Notes: generated by a model from the letters alone, not told the origin. Counted from the first letter of the stretch, positions 51,429 through 60,589 are shown. The stretch is DNA of 64,000 nt from Microtetraspora fusca (GCF_001570365.1 NZ_BBYK01000073.1:29146-93145), one strand, 5' to 3'. Made by a program: numbers and translations.

Positions 51429-52882
51429 CCCGACCCGGTACGCGGTGCGACGAGGAAGAGCTGCGCTCCCTGTTCCTTTTCGAGAAGCTCTCCGACGACC
51501 AGCTCGCCCGGCTGTGCCGGGACGGCCGGGCGGAGTGGTTCGACCCGGGTACGGTCTACCGGGAGGGCGACCCGGCCGCGTACCTGTACGTCCTCTTCGA
51601 GGGCACGGTGGTGCTCTCACGCCGCGTCGGCGGCCAAGACGTGGACGTCAACCGCACCTCCATGCGCGGCGTGTACGCCGGGGCCTTCCAGGCCTACCTG
51701 GGCGACCAGGTGCCACAGGTCTACAACAACTCGATGCGGGTCACCGAGCCCTCCCGGTTCTTCGTCCTGCCCGCGGAGACGTTCGCGGAGATCATGCGCG
51801 ACTGGTTCCCCATGGCCGTCCATCTGCTGGAGGGGTTGTTCTTCGGGACCAAGAACACCCAGCAGGCGATCGGGCAGCGCGAGCGCCTGCTGGCCCTCGG
51901 ATCGCTGACGGCCGGGCTCACGCACGAGCTCAACAATCCGGCCGCAGCCGCGGTGCGGGCCACCGCCGAACTCCGGGAGCGGGTGGCCGGGATGCGCCAC
52001 GGGCTCGGCGACATCGCGGCCGACCCGATCCGGCGGGACAGCGTCGACGCGCTGACCAAGATTCAGGAAGACACCGCCGAACTCGCGGCGCGGGCCCCCG
52101 CCCTCAGCCCGCTGGAGGCCTCGGACCGGGAGGACGTCCTGACAGACTGGCTGGACGAACACGGCATCGCCGACGGATGGCAGCTGGCGCCGACGTTCGT
52201 TCAGGCCGGTCTCGATACCGCCTGGCTGGACCGGATCGCCGCGGCCGTGCCCCCGGGCGTGCTCGACGCGGCCGTGCGCTGGCTGAACTGCACCGTCGAG
52301 ACCGAACTCCTCCTCGACGAGATCGAGGACTCGACCACCCGCATCTCCACCCTGGTCGACGCGGCGAAGCACTACGCGCAACTCGACCGCGCGCCATACC
52401 GGCACACCGACGTACACGACCTGCTCGACAGCACGCTGGTCATGCTCTCGCAGAAGATCGGGGCGCATGTCAGTGTCGTCAAGGACTACGACCGCACGCT
52501 GCCCGAGATCCCGGCGTGCCCCGGCGAGCTCAACCAGGTGTGGACCAACCTCGTCGACAACGCGCTCTCCGCCATGGGCGGCACGGACGCCGACGGCACA
52601 CTGACCGTACGCACCGCACGGGACGGCGACCGCCTGCTGGTCGAGATCGGCGACACCGGCCCCGGTGTGCCTCCCGACATCCGCGACCGCATCTTCGACC
52701 CTTTCTTCACGACCAAACCCGTGGGCGAGGGCACCGGGCTGGGCCTGGACATCTCCTGGCGCATCGTCGTCGACCGGCACGGCGGCGACCTGCGGGTCGA
52801 GTCCGTGCCCTCTGACACCCGTTTCCAGGTCCGCCTCCCGCTGTTCCCCGCCGACCTCACCACCCCCGAGGAGTTGCCATGA
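51425..52882 (+). CDS. sensor histidine kinase with N-terminal cyclic-nucleotide-binding-like domain
   Basis: A 485-residue soluble kinase. Residues 10-145 are a cNMP-binding-like domain (FEKLSDDQLARLCRDGRAEWF, then FDPGTVYREGDPAAYLYVLFEG). The histidine box is SLTAGLTHELNNPAAAAVRATAEL with phosphoaccepting His166. The ATPase has the N box NQVWTNLVDNALSAM, GDTGPGVPPDIRDRIFDPFF and the GEGTGLGL lid. A helical insert of about 150 residues separates the H box from the second dimerisation helix. No membrane segment. It is the natural phosphodonor of the receiver-flavoprotein encoded just upstream (ATGA overlap), and its stop overlaps the UBP protein start. Whether it binds cAMP, another ligand or haem is open. 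Confidence 0.92.
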   Translation: MTRPGTRCDEEELRSLFLFEKLSDDQLARLCRDGRAEWFDPGTVYREGDPAAYLYVLFEGTVVLSRRVGGQDVDVNRTSMRGVYAGAFQAYLGDQVPQVYNNSMRVTEPSRFFVLPAETFAEIMRDWFPMAVHLLEGLFFGTKNTQQAIGQRERLLALGSLTAGLTHELNNPAAAAVRATAELRERVAGMRHGLGDIAADPIRRDSVDALTKIQEDTAELAARAPALSPLEASDREDVLTDWLDEHGIADGWQLAPTFVQAGLDTAWLDRIAAAVPPGVLDAAVRWLNCTVETELLLDEIEDSTTRISTLVDAAKHYAQLDRAPYRHTDVHDLLDSTLVMLSQKIGAHVSVVKDYDRTLPEIPACPGELNQVWTNLVDNALSAMGGTDADGTLTVRTARDGDRLLVEIGDTGPGVPPDIRDRIFDPFFTTKPVGEGTGLGLDISWRIVVDRHGGDLRVESVPSDTRFQVRLPLFPADLTTPEELP

Positions 52883-53235
52883 GTATTGAGCAGGCGATCG
52901 ACCCCGCCGTTCCGCCGAGCGGCACCGGCTGCGTCGAGTGCGACGCGGCCGGCGGATGGTGGGTGCATTTGCGACGTTGCGCCCTCTGCGGCCACATCGG
53001 CTGCTGCGACGACTCGCCGTCCAAGCACGCCACGGCGCACGCCAAGGAGACGGGACACCCGGTGATCCGCAGTTTCGAGCCGGGTGAGGAGTGGTTCTGG
53101 GACTACACCACCTCGAAGTTCTACAAGTCCGGGCCCGCGCTGGCGCCGCCGGAGAGCCGCCCCGTCGACCAGCCCGTCCCCGGGCCCGCCGGGCGGGTAC
53201 CCGCCGACTGGGGCGAACGCCTGGGTGGCGGGTGA
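52879..53235 (+). CDS. UBP-type zinc finger protein
   Basis: A 118-residue protein. Residues 15-76 are a UBP-type (ubiquitin-hydrolase-type) zinc finger: CVEC at 18-21, RCALCGHIGCC at 33-43, and HATAHAKETGHP with His50, His54 and His60, followed by the FEPGEEWFWDY aromatic cluster. In eukaryotes this fold binds the free C-terminal GG of ubiquitin. The 40-residue tail is proline-rich and ends RLGGG. The gene is coupled by an ATGA overlap to the kinase. Its job is unknown; the operon suggests it is an accessory or target of the redox signalling pair. Confidence 0.93.
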   Translation: MSIEQAIDPAVPPSGTGCVECDAAGGWWVHLRRCALCGHIGCCDDSPSKHATAHAKETGHPVIRSFEPGEEWFWDYTTSKFYKSGPALAPPESRPVDQPVPGPAGRVPADWGERLGGG

Positions 53236-53448
53236 CCGAGTCACTGCGCCCGGCCCGCGGTGCCGGGGGAGACGGGTGGAAGCGCGAAGGTGCACGAGAG
53301 TTCGACGGAGCGGATGTCGGCGCGCGTACACCCGCGGTCGGGAAGCCGTACGCCGTCGGCCGATCCGACTCCGAGACGCCGGACGCCCACGTCAAATAAT
53401 GGCATAACGAAGCGTTTGATCAGCCTGATGGCGTGGCACGACGCCGAT

Positions 53449-55014
53449 ATGACAGACAGCCATGGAACACCGTCGTATGGCGTGGAGAATCATAAAACAC
53501 TGAGCAGGCGGAGCGTACTCAAAGGGGGAACATTCGCGGCGGCCTTGGCTTCCGCGGGAATCTACGAATTGGTCGACGCGCTGGTCGGGCCGATCGAACG
53601 GCCGCCGGTCGGGACGGCTCGACAGCCCTTGCCTCCGGAGCAATATGCCATTCCGCACCCGCGGCACATCATGGACGACGGCTTCGGGGTCGCGAGCAAC
53701 AAGGGTAAGATCCCCGTCCTGATCCCGCCGTTCCACAACCATATCGTCACAGCGAAGCTGAATGTTCCGGCGGGGGCGAATTCTCTGCAGGAGGCGCAGC
53801 GGCACCTGGAAAGCGTGATCCAACGCCTGGAACAGCAGTTTCCGCCCCCGCCGAGCGGGGTGGGTGTCGTGGTCGCCTGGGGACTCCCTTATTTCGAGCA
53901 TTACATCCCCAGACTCGAAAAGAGTTCGAGCTATTTCCACGCCGGAACATCGTACCCGGGCTATTTGCCGGTCGACGTGATGACCTCCAAGCAGCGTGGC
54001 CGCACCGTCTATGCGCTGCAGGAGTCCAGAACATTCCCGAGCGACGAGCCGCCTCCCGGGTTCGGGCCGGTTCGCCTGGAACAGAACGATGTGGCCGTGC
54101 TGCTGCGCAGCGATTCGCTTGACAACATCATGACCGCCACGAACGCCATTTTCGGGACGGGAAACAAGCAAGCGGGCAGCCTGTTCAAGGTGACCAGCAT
54201 TCGCCGCGGCTTCACCGGCGGCGCCCACACCGGTGGGCAGGGGCTGGCGAGCAAGCTGGCGCTCGCGGCAGGCATTCCCGGTGCGAGTCTGATCCCCCAG
54301 CATTCACCAATCTTCCTCGGGTTCACAACCACGATCCGTGACGCGGAGAGCTCCGTCCCTGTCTCCAACTTCGAGACGCTGCCCGGTTGGACCGACCAAT
54401 GGCCCAACGGATACTTCAAGCACGGGACGATCATGCCCCTCTCGCATCTGTTCCAGGACATCGTCGCGTGGTACTCCAAAACGTTTCCGACCTTTGACGA
54501 TCGTGCCCACGCGATGTTTCGCCCGGGGGTTTCCCTCGCGCCTGGAACAGTGACAGCGGACCCGCCGGAGCAAAATGAGGCCGACGTCCTGAGCGGCGTG
54601 CAGAAACATCACGCGTACGGGCATAATGGAAGCATGCAGCCGGTGAACCGCCTGCAGGAGCAAACGACCAGCAACTACGGTCACGTCTATCCCGTCAATA
54701 CGGCCATCACGAATCGCGGGGACTTCGCCACACTGGACAATCCGTTCCACTACACCTCGGATCCCGCCGGCGACCATTTCAGTGATCAGAAGGCGGCCGG
54801 ATTGCATTTCCTGCTCTTCGCTCCGACCACCGAGACCTTCAACCGCGTGCGGCTTGCCATGGACGGCGAGTTTCCCGACGGCAGGCGCGCCCCCTTCTCG
54901 CCGCGCTCCTCGGGCGCCGGCTTGAATTCTGTTGTGCACACGACGCACCGGCAGAATTTCCTGATTCCGCCGCGCTCCCACCGTTCCTTCCCGCTCGCCG
55001 AGTTCCTCGCCTGA
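53449..55014 (+). CDS. Tat-exported DyP-like protein (DUF7405-type), hypothetical
   Basis: A 521-residue protein with a Tat signal: KTLSRRSVLKGGTFAAALA (RR near residue 21), then no further membrane helix. The mature part is compact, with features of a DyP/dimeric-barrel fold: RRGFTGGAHTGGQGLASKLALAAGI and the later HAMFRPGVSL, with a conserved aromatic-rich segment (PNGYFKHGTIMPLSHLFQDI). A GxxDG motif is absent, so a normal DyP peroxidase activity is doubtful. I associate this pattern with the DUF7405 group, from memory. ATG 53449 is chosen; ATG 53428 is in frame, and neither has a good ribosome site. It lies 213 bases after the UBP gene on the same strand and could be an exported partner of that operon. 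Confidence 0.75.
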   Translation: MTDSHGTPSYGVENHKTLSRRSVLKGGTFAAALASAGIYELVDALVGPIERPPVGTARQPLPPEQYAIPHPRHIMDDGFGVASNKGKIPVLIPPFHNHIVTAKLNVPAGANSLQEAQRHLESVIQRLEQQFPPPPSGVGVVVAWGLPYFEHYIPRLEKSSSYFHAGTSYPGYLPVDVMTSKQRGRTVYALQESRTFPSDEPPPGFGPVRLEQNDVAVLLRSDSLDNIMTATNAIFGTGNKQAGSLFKVTSIRRGFTGGAHTGGQGLASKLALAAGIPGASLIPQHSPIFLGFTTTIRDAESSVPVSNFETLPGWTDQWPNGYFKHGTIMPLSHLFQDIVAWYSKTFPTFDDRAHAMFRPGVSLAPGTVTADPPEQNEADVLSGVQKHHAYGHNGSMQPVNRLQEQTTSNYGHVYPVNTAITNRGDFATLDNPFHYTSDPAGDHFSDQKAAGLHFLLFAPTTETFNRVRLAMDGEFPDGRRAPFSPRSSGAGLNSVVHTTHRQNFLIPPRSHRSFPLAEFLA

Positions 55015-55017
55015 CCA

Positions 55018-55040
55018 GACGGTCCCCGCGTCGGGACGTC
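55018..55040. terminator. short hairpin after the DyP-like gene
   Basis: GAC-G-GTCCC (55018-55026, one bulged G) pairs with GGGACGTC (55033-55040). Three bases past the stop codon. Short but well placed. Confidence 0.4.
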
Positions 55041-55112
55041 CACCCGCGCCTTGGCGCCCCACGCTCCGACATGGGATTCCTCGGGGGCTCACGCGCAGGT
55101 GGCCCTTCTTCC

Positions 55113-55340
55113 TCAGCTCCCGGCCGCATGAGTGGCGTCGCGCGTGAATTCGGTGATGGCGGAGGCGAAGGTGTCGGGCTGTTCGATGTGCCCCAGATGG
55201 CCGCTGTCTTCGAGGAGGACGAACCGGGGGCCGGCGATGCCCTCGTGCAGGAGACGCTCCCAAGCGGGCCCGCAGATGAAGTCATGGGCGCGGCGTGCTC
55301 CGGCGCGCTTGTGCGTTTCGGCCACGGCGCCCAGCGTCAT
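55113..55340 (-). pseudogene. C-terminal relic of an alpha/beta-hydrolase (proline-iminopeptidase-like)
   Basis: The frame reads HDFICGPAWERLLHEGIAG, PRFVLLEDSGHLGHIEQPDTF, ending at 55113. This is the C-terminal lid-to-catalytic-His part of proline iminopeptidase-type hydrolases (DSGHLGHIEQP carries the His). The N-terminal three quarters, including the nucleophile elbow, are missing and there is no start signal. Confidence 0.65.
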
Positions 55341-55456
55341 CGCGCTTCCGCCCCGCTTGCGCCTGTCGCGTGGCTGCTCCGTTTCACGGTTGGAGGTCAG
55401 CCCTGGCGGGCAGTGGCGAGAACGGACAGCACCTTCGACGCTGGAGTACCACGGTC

Positions 55457-55906
55457 ATGAGTGATATCTCCGCCGGCAGGCAGATCAGGATCGCGCACCG
55501 CGACGCTCTCGACGGCGATACGGCCCAGACACCCGGGCTCATCCGCGACGTCGCTTTCGACGCCCGCAACCCGGACGCGGCCCATCTGTCGGCATTCCTG
55601 AGCACCGTCAAGCCCGGCGCGGTAACTGGAGCCCACCATCACGGGGACCAGGAGACCGTCCTCTACGTCATCAGCGGTACGTCCCGGTTCCGGTGGGGAG
55701 ACCGGCTGGAGCACGTAGCCGAAGCGGGCCCCGGAGATTTCGTGTTCATCCCCTCCTACGTCGTTCACCAGGAGATCAACGCCTCCACCGAAGTCGAGAC
55801 GGTCTGGGCTGTGGTGCGCTCCGGCGTGGACCCGGTGGTTGTCAATCTCCCGGAGCCTGACGCCTACATCGAGCGTGCCGCGATCGAGTACATCGCCCCA
55901 CAATAG
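55457..55906 (+). CDS. cupin-domain protein
   Basis: A 149-residue single-domain cupin. The first metal motif is GAVTGAHHHGDQETVLYVISG, with three histidines and a glutamate, and the second is GDFVFIPSYVVHQEIN. ATG 55457 opens the conserved part. No signal peptide. Small cupins of this type may sequester metals, act as isomerases or bind small ligands; no clear subfamily. The convergent Tat-signal relic and oxidoreductase lie on the other side. Confidence 0.88.
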   Translation: MSDISAGRQIRIAHRDALDGDTAQTPGLIRDVAFDARNPDAAHLSAFLSTVKPGAVTGAHHHGDQETVLYVISGTSRFRWGDRLEHVAEAGPGDFVFIPSYVVHQEINASTEVETVWAVVRSGVDPVVVNLPEPDAYIERAAIEYIAPQ

Positions 55907-55919
55907 GCCGTTATGTCCA

Positions 55920-56091
55920 GTAGTCCGGAGGTAGCGGTCTAGGTGATCGAGCCCGAAGAACCTCGCCTCCGCCCAGGGGAGGCGCTCGCCTGCGCCCGGC
56001 CGGGCAGCCCCAACCCCGCGACGCCGCGACGGCGGCGCTGAAGGCCAGGAATCGACGGCGGTCGGGTGTGCCGATGGTGCTCGTCGGTCAC
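55920..56091 (-). pseudogene. relic of a Tat-signal-bearing gene
   Basis: A GTG at 56091 overlaps the stop of the oxidoreductase (GTGA). A few bases on, another frame reads IGTPDRRRFLAFSAAVAA, a good twin-arginine signal, and a third continues GLPGRAQASAS, the likely cleavage region. The frame changes twice within 60 bases and no mature domain follows before 55920, so only the signal-peptide end of the gene remains. Confidence 0.4.
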
Positions 56092-57458
56092 TCCGTTCCT
56101 GCACGTGGGGCGGTGACCATGTGCTGGCCGGTGGAGACCTCGTTGTGGAGAGCCTTCAGCGCGGCGACGTAGATCTCGGAGAAGGTGGGGAAGGGCTGGA
56201 TGGTGTCGCGCAGCAGCTCCAGCGGGACACCGGCCCGGATGGCGAGCGTGGCCTGCTGGAGCCACTCCCCGGCCTCCGGGCCGAGCGCGTACGCTCCCGT
56301 CAGCCGCTCGCCGTCGCTGAGCAGGGTGAGGAAGCCGGTGGACTCGGCGTAGGCGCGGGTGTAGGTGGCGGTCTTGGCCACCTCCGACACCGGCACCGTC
56401 GCGCTGAAAGCGGCCTCGGTGGCGCCGACCGCGGCGGCCTGCGGGTCGGTGAAGACCACGCGGGGAACGGCCGCGTAGTCAGCCTTGCGCGGGCGGCCCA
56501 GGATGTTGTCGGCGACGACCCTGCCCTGGTATTTGCCGACGTGGGTCAGCATCCACAACCCGGTGACGTCCCCGACCGCCCACAACCGCTCGCCGGCCCG
56601 CAGGTACTCATCCACGGGGATGCCGCGCGGCCCGGCCTGGACGCCGACCGTCTCCAGTCCGATCCCGGTGGTGCGCGGGCTGCGTCCGGTGGCGACGAGC
56701 AGCCGGTCGCCGCGTAGCTCGCGGCCGTCCGCCAGGACCAGCACGTAGTCCTCTCCGTCGCGCCGCGCCGCCGCCGCCCGCGCGTCGAGGACGAGCTCCA
56801 CGCCCTCACGGCGCAGCACCTCTCCGAGCGCGGCCCCGAGCGGCGCGGGCTCCCGCGCGAGCAGCCGGTCGCCCGAGTGGACCAGGACGACCTCGCCGCC
56901 CAGCCGCCGTACGGCCTGGGCCATCTCCAGTCCGACCGGCCCGCCGCCGAGCACGACCAGCCGGCGCGGTACGGCTGTCATGGCGGTCGCCTCGCGGTTG
57001 GTCCACACCCCTTCCAGCCCGGCCAGGCCCGCGATCGGCGGCTTGGCGGGAGCCGAGCCGGTGGCCACCACGACGTGGTCGGCGGTGTAGCGGGCGCCGC
57101 CGACCTCGACGGCACCAGGACCGGCCAGCCGGCCGTGGCCGCGCAGCAACGCGATGCCCTTGCCTGCCAGCCACTTCTCCTGCCCGGCGTCCGAGTACCC
57201 GGAGACCATGAAGTCACGCCAGGCCAGCGCCCCCGCCACGTCGACCTCGGCGGTGGCGGCGGCCTCGCGGGCACCGCGCACCGCCTCGCCGGGGCGCAGC
57301 AGCGTCTTGGAGGGGATACACGCCCAATAGGAGCACTCACCGCCCACAAGTTCGGGCTCGACCACGGCGACGCGCAGCCCACCGTCGGCCAGTTCGCCCG
57401 CGCAGTGCTCGCCCGGCGAACCGCCGCCCAGGACGATCACGTCATAGTGGCTGGACAT
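56088..57458 (-). CDS. pyridine nucleotide-disulfide oxidoreductase-family flavoprotein, atypical active site
   Basis: A 456-residue FAD/NAD(P) enzyme of the lipoamide-dehydrogenase/mercuric-reductase superfamily. FAD site [18 protein letters not shown](P) site [15 protein letters not shown], and the second FAD motif [14 protein letters not shown] are present. The redox motif reads [11 protein letters not shown] in place of CVNxGCxPSK (Cys separated by four residues is kept). The C-terminal catalytic His-Glu motif (HPT in relatives) is replaced by IQPFPTFSE. It therefore belongs to a group of uncertain substrate, common in actinomycetes. ATG 57458 has GGAGGGG upstream. It stands alone, divergent from the LuxR fragment. 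Confidence 0.9.
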   Translation of the reverse strand: MSSHYDVIVLGGGSPGEHCAGELADGGLRVAVVEPELVGGECSYWACIPSKTLLRPGEAVRGAREAAATAEVDVAGALAWRDFMVSGYSDAGQEKWLAGKGIALLRGHGRLAGPGAVEVGGARYTADHVVVATGSAPAKPPIAGLAGLEGVWTNREATAMTAVPRRLVVLGGGPVGLEMAQAVRRLGGEVVLVHSGDRLLAREPAPLGAALGEVLRREGVELVLDARAAAARRDGEDYVLVLADGRELRGDRLLVATGRSPRTTGIGLETVGVQAGPRGIPVDEYLRAGERLWAVGDVTGLWMLTHVGKYQGRVVADNILGRPRKADYAAVPRVVFTDPQAAAVGATEAAFSATVPVSEVAKTATYTRAYAESTGFLTLLSDGERLTGAYALGPEAGEWLQQATLAIRAGVPLELLRDTIQPFPTFSEIYVAALKALHNEVSTGQHMVTAPRAGTE

Positions 57459-57660
57459 CGAAATTCCCCTCCGTGTGATCGGCCGCCTGCCGTTCCGCCT
57501 CCTCGGGAGTACGCCCGGCCCGGCGGGCCACCATACAGGCGGCGTACCAGTGTGACCAGTGGTGCCTGGGCGCTCTAGCTTCGGAGGGCCCGTGACGTTC
57601 CTCGGTGTCGCGCACGGCGCACCTCGTCACGGACCTGATCGCCGTGGGGCAGGTCGGGGG

Positions 57661-58311
57661 ATGGAGCGGTTCGACGCACACCACGCCCTGATCGGCCGCG
57701 AACCGGAAATTCACCGGCTGACTACGGCGATCGGCCGGCTCGCCGGCGGCGCGGGGGAGGCGCTGCTTCTGACAGGCGAGCCGGGCGTCGGCAAGACGTC
57801 CCTGCTGGAGCAGGCCATCTCCCTCGCGTCCGGTGCGGGGGCGCGGGTGTTTCGGGCGGCCGGTTCGCAGTTCGAGGCCGACATCTCCTACGCCACCCTG
57901 CACCAACTCCTGCACCCGTGCCTCGGTGAGCTGCTCCGGCTGAGCCCGCTGCTGGCCGGGGCCCTGAACGTGGCGCTCGGGCGGGGCGATGGCGCCCCGC
58001 CCGCGCCACGGCTGGTCGCCGGCGCAGTCCTCGCGCTCCTTCGGACGACGGCAGAAGAACGGCCGCTGTTACTCGTGATCGATGACCTGCCGTGGCTCGA
58101 CCGGGCAAGCGCGCTGGTGCTGGGCATGGTGGCCAGACGCCTGAATGGCCTGCCCGTGGGCATGGTGGCCGCCTGCCGTACCGGCGAACCCAGCTCCTTC
58201 GACGTGGGCGGACTCGCGGTCGTCTATGTGGGGGTGCCACCGGAATACGGCGGAAACGGGCCGCCGGAGGCAGACCTGACAGAGTCGATGCTCTCCGGTC
58301 TTGGACACTGA
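57661..58311 (+). pseudogene. N-terminal fragment of a LAL-type LuxR regulator
   Basis: The 216-codon frame from ATG 57661 encodes only the ATPase domain of a large LuxR-type regulator: LIGREPEIHRL, Walker A LTGEPGVGKTSLLEQA, and Walker B LLLVIDDLPWLDRASALVLGM. In the family this domain is followed by 600 residues of helical repeats and a LuxR HTH, all missing. After AACRTGEPSSF the sequence is not family-like and stops at 58311. It probably cannot bind DNA. A dominant-negative or standalone ATPase role is possible but unproven. Confidence 0.7.
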
Positions 58312-58434
58312 CCGACCTGCCGACAGGGCGGCCAGGCTTGGATCGCGCCCGCCGCGGCGTCGACGGCAGGTGGTCTCGCGCCGTCTTCCGTCCGGCCCTG
58401 ACGGGTCTGCCGCTCCCGGCTCGCCGTGTGTTCT

Positions 58435-59205
58435 TCAGGACAGGCGCGGCCCTGCCAAGAGCTCGCCGACCTGGACGACCGCGAACTCGACCTGGCTCTG
58501 GCCCTCCTCCCAGTTGGCGATCAGCGTGCAGCCCGCGTCGGCGAGCAGGGCGCCGCCCGACCGCTCGGTTCGCAGGTACATCAGCCCCTCCTCGCCTTCG
58601 GTGCAGAAGAAGCTCAGGTGGGCGAACAGCTCGGGCGGCGTGAGGTCGGCCAGCGCCTCCTGCCACTCCTCGGCCGCCTCGGCCTCGAGGGGAAGGAGGC
58701 TTTCGGGGCCCGTGCCGAGCGCGGTGGCGACCCGCATCGCGTCGAAGAGCGTGCCGTCCGAGACCAGCCGCGGGTGGCAGACGGTCCAGGTGTCGCGCAG
58801 ATCGGACGCGGCGAGGTCGTACCGCGCCAGCAGGGGAGCCAGGTCACCGCCCAGGACGCGCCGGCCCGCGAAGCACGCCGCCGCGAGATCCGCCTCGAAC
58901 TCCGGCGGCAGCCCGGCCTTGTCGAACTCGAAGACCGACCGGCTCGCGTCGAATTCCAGCAGCGGCTCGTCCAGGTCGAAGATCGGGCAGTCCCAGACGA
59001 CCGGCTCGGCGCCGCGGAGGGCGGCCGGGTTCACCCAGGCGGTGTCCCGCGCGAAGCCGAGCTCGTTGATGAGGTTGCCGCCGAAGAACGTCGCATAGAC
59101 GGCGTCGGCGTCGAAACTCGCCAGCGGACGGCCGAGCAGAATCTCAAAGGCGCCGGTCAACTGTTCCAGCCACGGGCCCGAAATGTTCGCAGAAGCAGAC
59201 TTCAT
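58435..59205 (-). CDS. hypothetical protein
   Basis: A 256-residue acidic, soluble protein with no signal peptide or membrane segment; no family recognised. It is mostly helical with a run of acidic patches (CPIFDLDEPLLEFDASRSVFEFD), two cysteines in the middle (AAACFAGRRVL, WTVCHPRLVSDG), and a C-terminal beta hairpin rich in hydrophobics (SFFCTEGEEGLMYLRTE). ATG 59205 has no clear ribosome site. It stands alone between the truncated regulator and the IS element, and may belong to the chromosomal backbone. Confidence 0.65.
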   Translation of the reverse strand: MKSASANISGPWLEQLTGAFEILLGRPLASFDADAVYATFFGGNLINELGFARDTAWVNPAALRGAEPVVWDCPIFDLDEPLLEFDASRSVFEFDKAGLPPEFEADLAAACFAGRRVLGGDLAPLLARYDLAASDLRDTWTVCHPRLVSDGTLFDAMRVATALGTGPESLLPLEAEAAEEWQEALADLTPPELFAHLSFFCTEGEEGLMYLRTERSGGALLADAGCTLIANWEEGQSQVEFAVVQVGELLAGPRLS

Positions 59206-59447
59206 GCCGGGACGATATAGGTCGGGCCCGTCATTCCGGACCGGGTTCGTCGGAAGCGGGCCGGCACGTCGGCCAGTGAGATGGAGCCTACGCCGCCGCA
59301 CCGACGATTTCGGACTCGTTCGATCTGCGGGCTTCGCAGCAGAGCTCAAGATCTTGCCAGCCTGGCGTGGTGCCGCTACCACGTCCGCGGCCGATCGAGC
59401 GTTTGTGCTCTGATCTTCAACGGGTGCGCCAACCGCTACGGTGTCTA

Positions 59448-59459
59448 GTGCCGCGTCAG
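59448..59459 (+). repeat. IS630-type left terminal inverted repeat
   Basis: GTGCCGCGTCAG next to TA at 59446-59447. It matches the reverse complement of 60668-60679 at 11 of 12 positions. The transposase stop (TGA, 59456-59458 on the minus strand) is within it. Confidence 0.8.
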
Positions 59460-60589
59460 GCCACGTTTGCCCTCTTTACGATGCGTCGTAGGCGGGGATT
59501 GTCGGTGTTGCGGTTTCGCCAGGCGATGTAGCGGCGGATCATGCTGGCCTGCTCCCGGTGGTCGGCGTGGTCGGTGCCGTTGAGGGTGAACTCGCGCAAC
59601 GCGGTGAACTGCGCCTCGATCCGGTTCAGGTAGGAGGAGTTGGTGGGCGCGTAGGCGATCTCGACGTTGTTCGCCTCCGCCCACTGGCCGACTCGCTTGT
59701 CCTTCTTCGTGGTCAGGTGCGGGCTGAAGTTGTCACACACGATCGCGATGCGAACCTCGGCCGGGTGAAGGCTGCGCAGGTAGCGGCAGAACTCCAGGAA
59801 CTCGCCGCGCCGTTTGCGCTTCTTGATGTGCCCGTACATTCGGTCTTTGCTCAGGTCCAGGGCGGCGAACAGGTGCCGCACCCCCTGGGTGCGGGTGTAG
59901 GTGGCGCGCATCCGCGGCCGGGGTTCCCGGTTGGGGTCCTTGCCCTTGCCGCCGACGTCGGTCCACCGCCTGCCGGGCCGGGGTTGCAGGTTGAGCGGCC
60001 CGAACTCGTCCATGCAGAAGATCACAGCGGGTTCGCCGGGGTCGGGGACGACCTCGCCGTCGGAGATGGCGTGCAGGTGCTCGATGCGGGCCTTCTTGGC
60101 CGCGTAGTCCGGGTCGCGGGAGCCCTTCCAGGTCTTCACGGCTTGAAAGGAGACACTTTCCGCACGTAGAAGCTCGCGCAGGCCCTCATGGCTGATGTCC
60201 TCGACCACCCCCTCGGCGACCAGGAAGTCGGCCAGCTTGGTCAGGCTCCACCGGGAGAACGGAAGCCCGTGCTCGGCGGGCTTGGACTTGGCGATCTTCT
60301 TGATCTCACGGCGTTGCGGCAGCGTGAACAGCGGAGCGCGACCGCCCTTGTACTTGGGGTACAGGGAGTCGAACCCGTCGGCGTTGAAGTTGTGGATCAC
60401 ATCCCGGACCCGGTCTTCGCTGGTGAACGCCACCTTGGCGATCCGACCGATGCTCATGCCCTGGGCCGATAGCAGCACCATCTGCGCGCGTCGCCAGGTC
60501 ACCACCGATCCCGTGCCGCGCCGTACGATGCGCAGCAGCCGGTTCCCTTCATCGTCATCGATCTCGCGTACGCGAACCCGCTCAGCCAC
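59456..60589 (-). CDS. IS630-family transposase
   Basis: A 377-residue transposase that cuts and joins DNA at TA. The N-terminal HTH part includes RRAQMVLLSAQGMSIGRIAKVAF. The DDE catalytic triad is visible: VIFCMDEFGPL (first D, then E neighbouring), IAIVCDNFSPHLT (second D), and the final E in SSYLNRIEAQF. ATG 60589 starts the frame. Full length suggests it is functional. Confidence 0.94.
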   Translation of the reverse strand: MAERVRVREIDDDEGNRLLRIVRRGTGSVVTWRRAQMVLLSAQGMSIGRIAKVAFTSEDRVRDVIHNFNADGFDSLYPKYKGGRAPLFTLPQRREIKKIAKSKPAEHGLPFSRWSLTKLADFLVAEGVVEDISHEGLRELLRAESVSFQAVKTWKGSRDPDYAAKKARIEHLHAISDGEVVPDPGEPAVIFCMDEFGPLNLQPRPGRRWTDVGGKGKDPNREPRPRMRATYTRTQGVRHLFAALDLSKDRMYGHIKKRKRRGEFLEFCRYLRSLHPAEVRIAIVCDNFSPHLTTKKDKRVGQWAEANNVEIAYAPTNSSYLNRIEAQFTALREFTLNGTDHADHREQASMIRRYIAWRNRNTDNPRLRRIVKRANVA

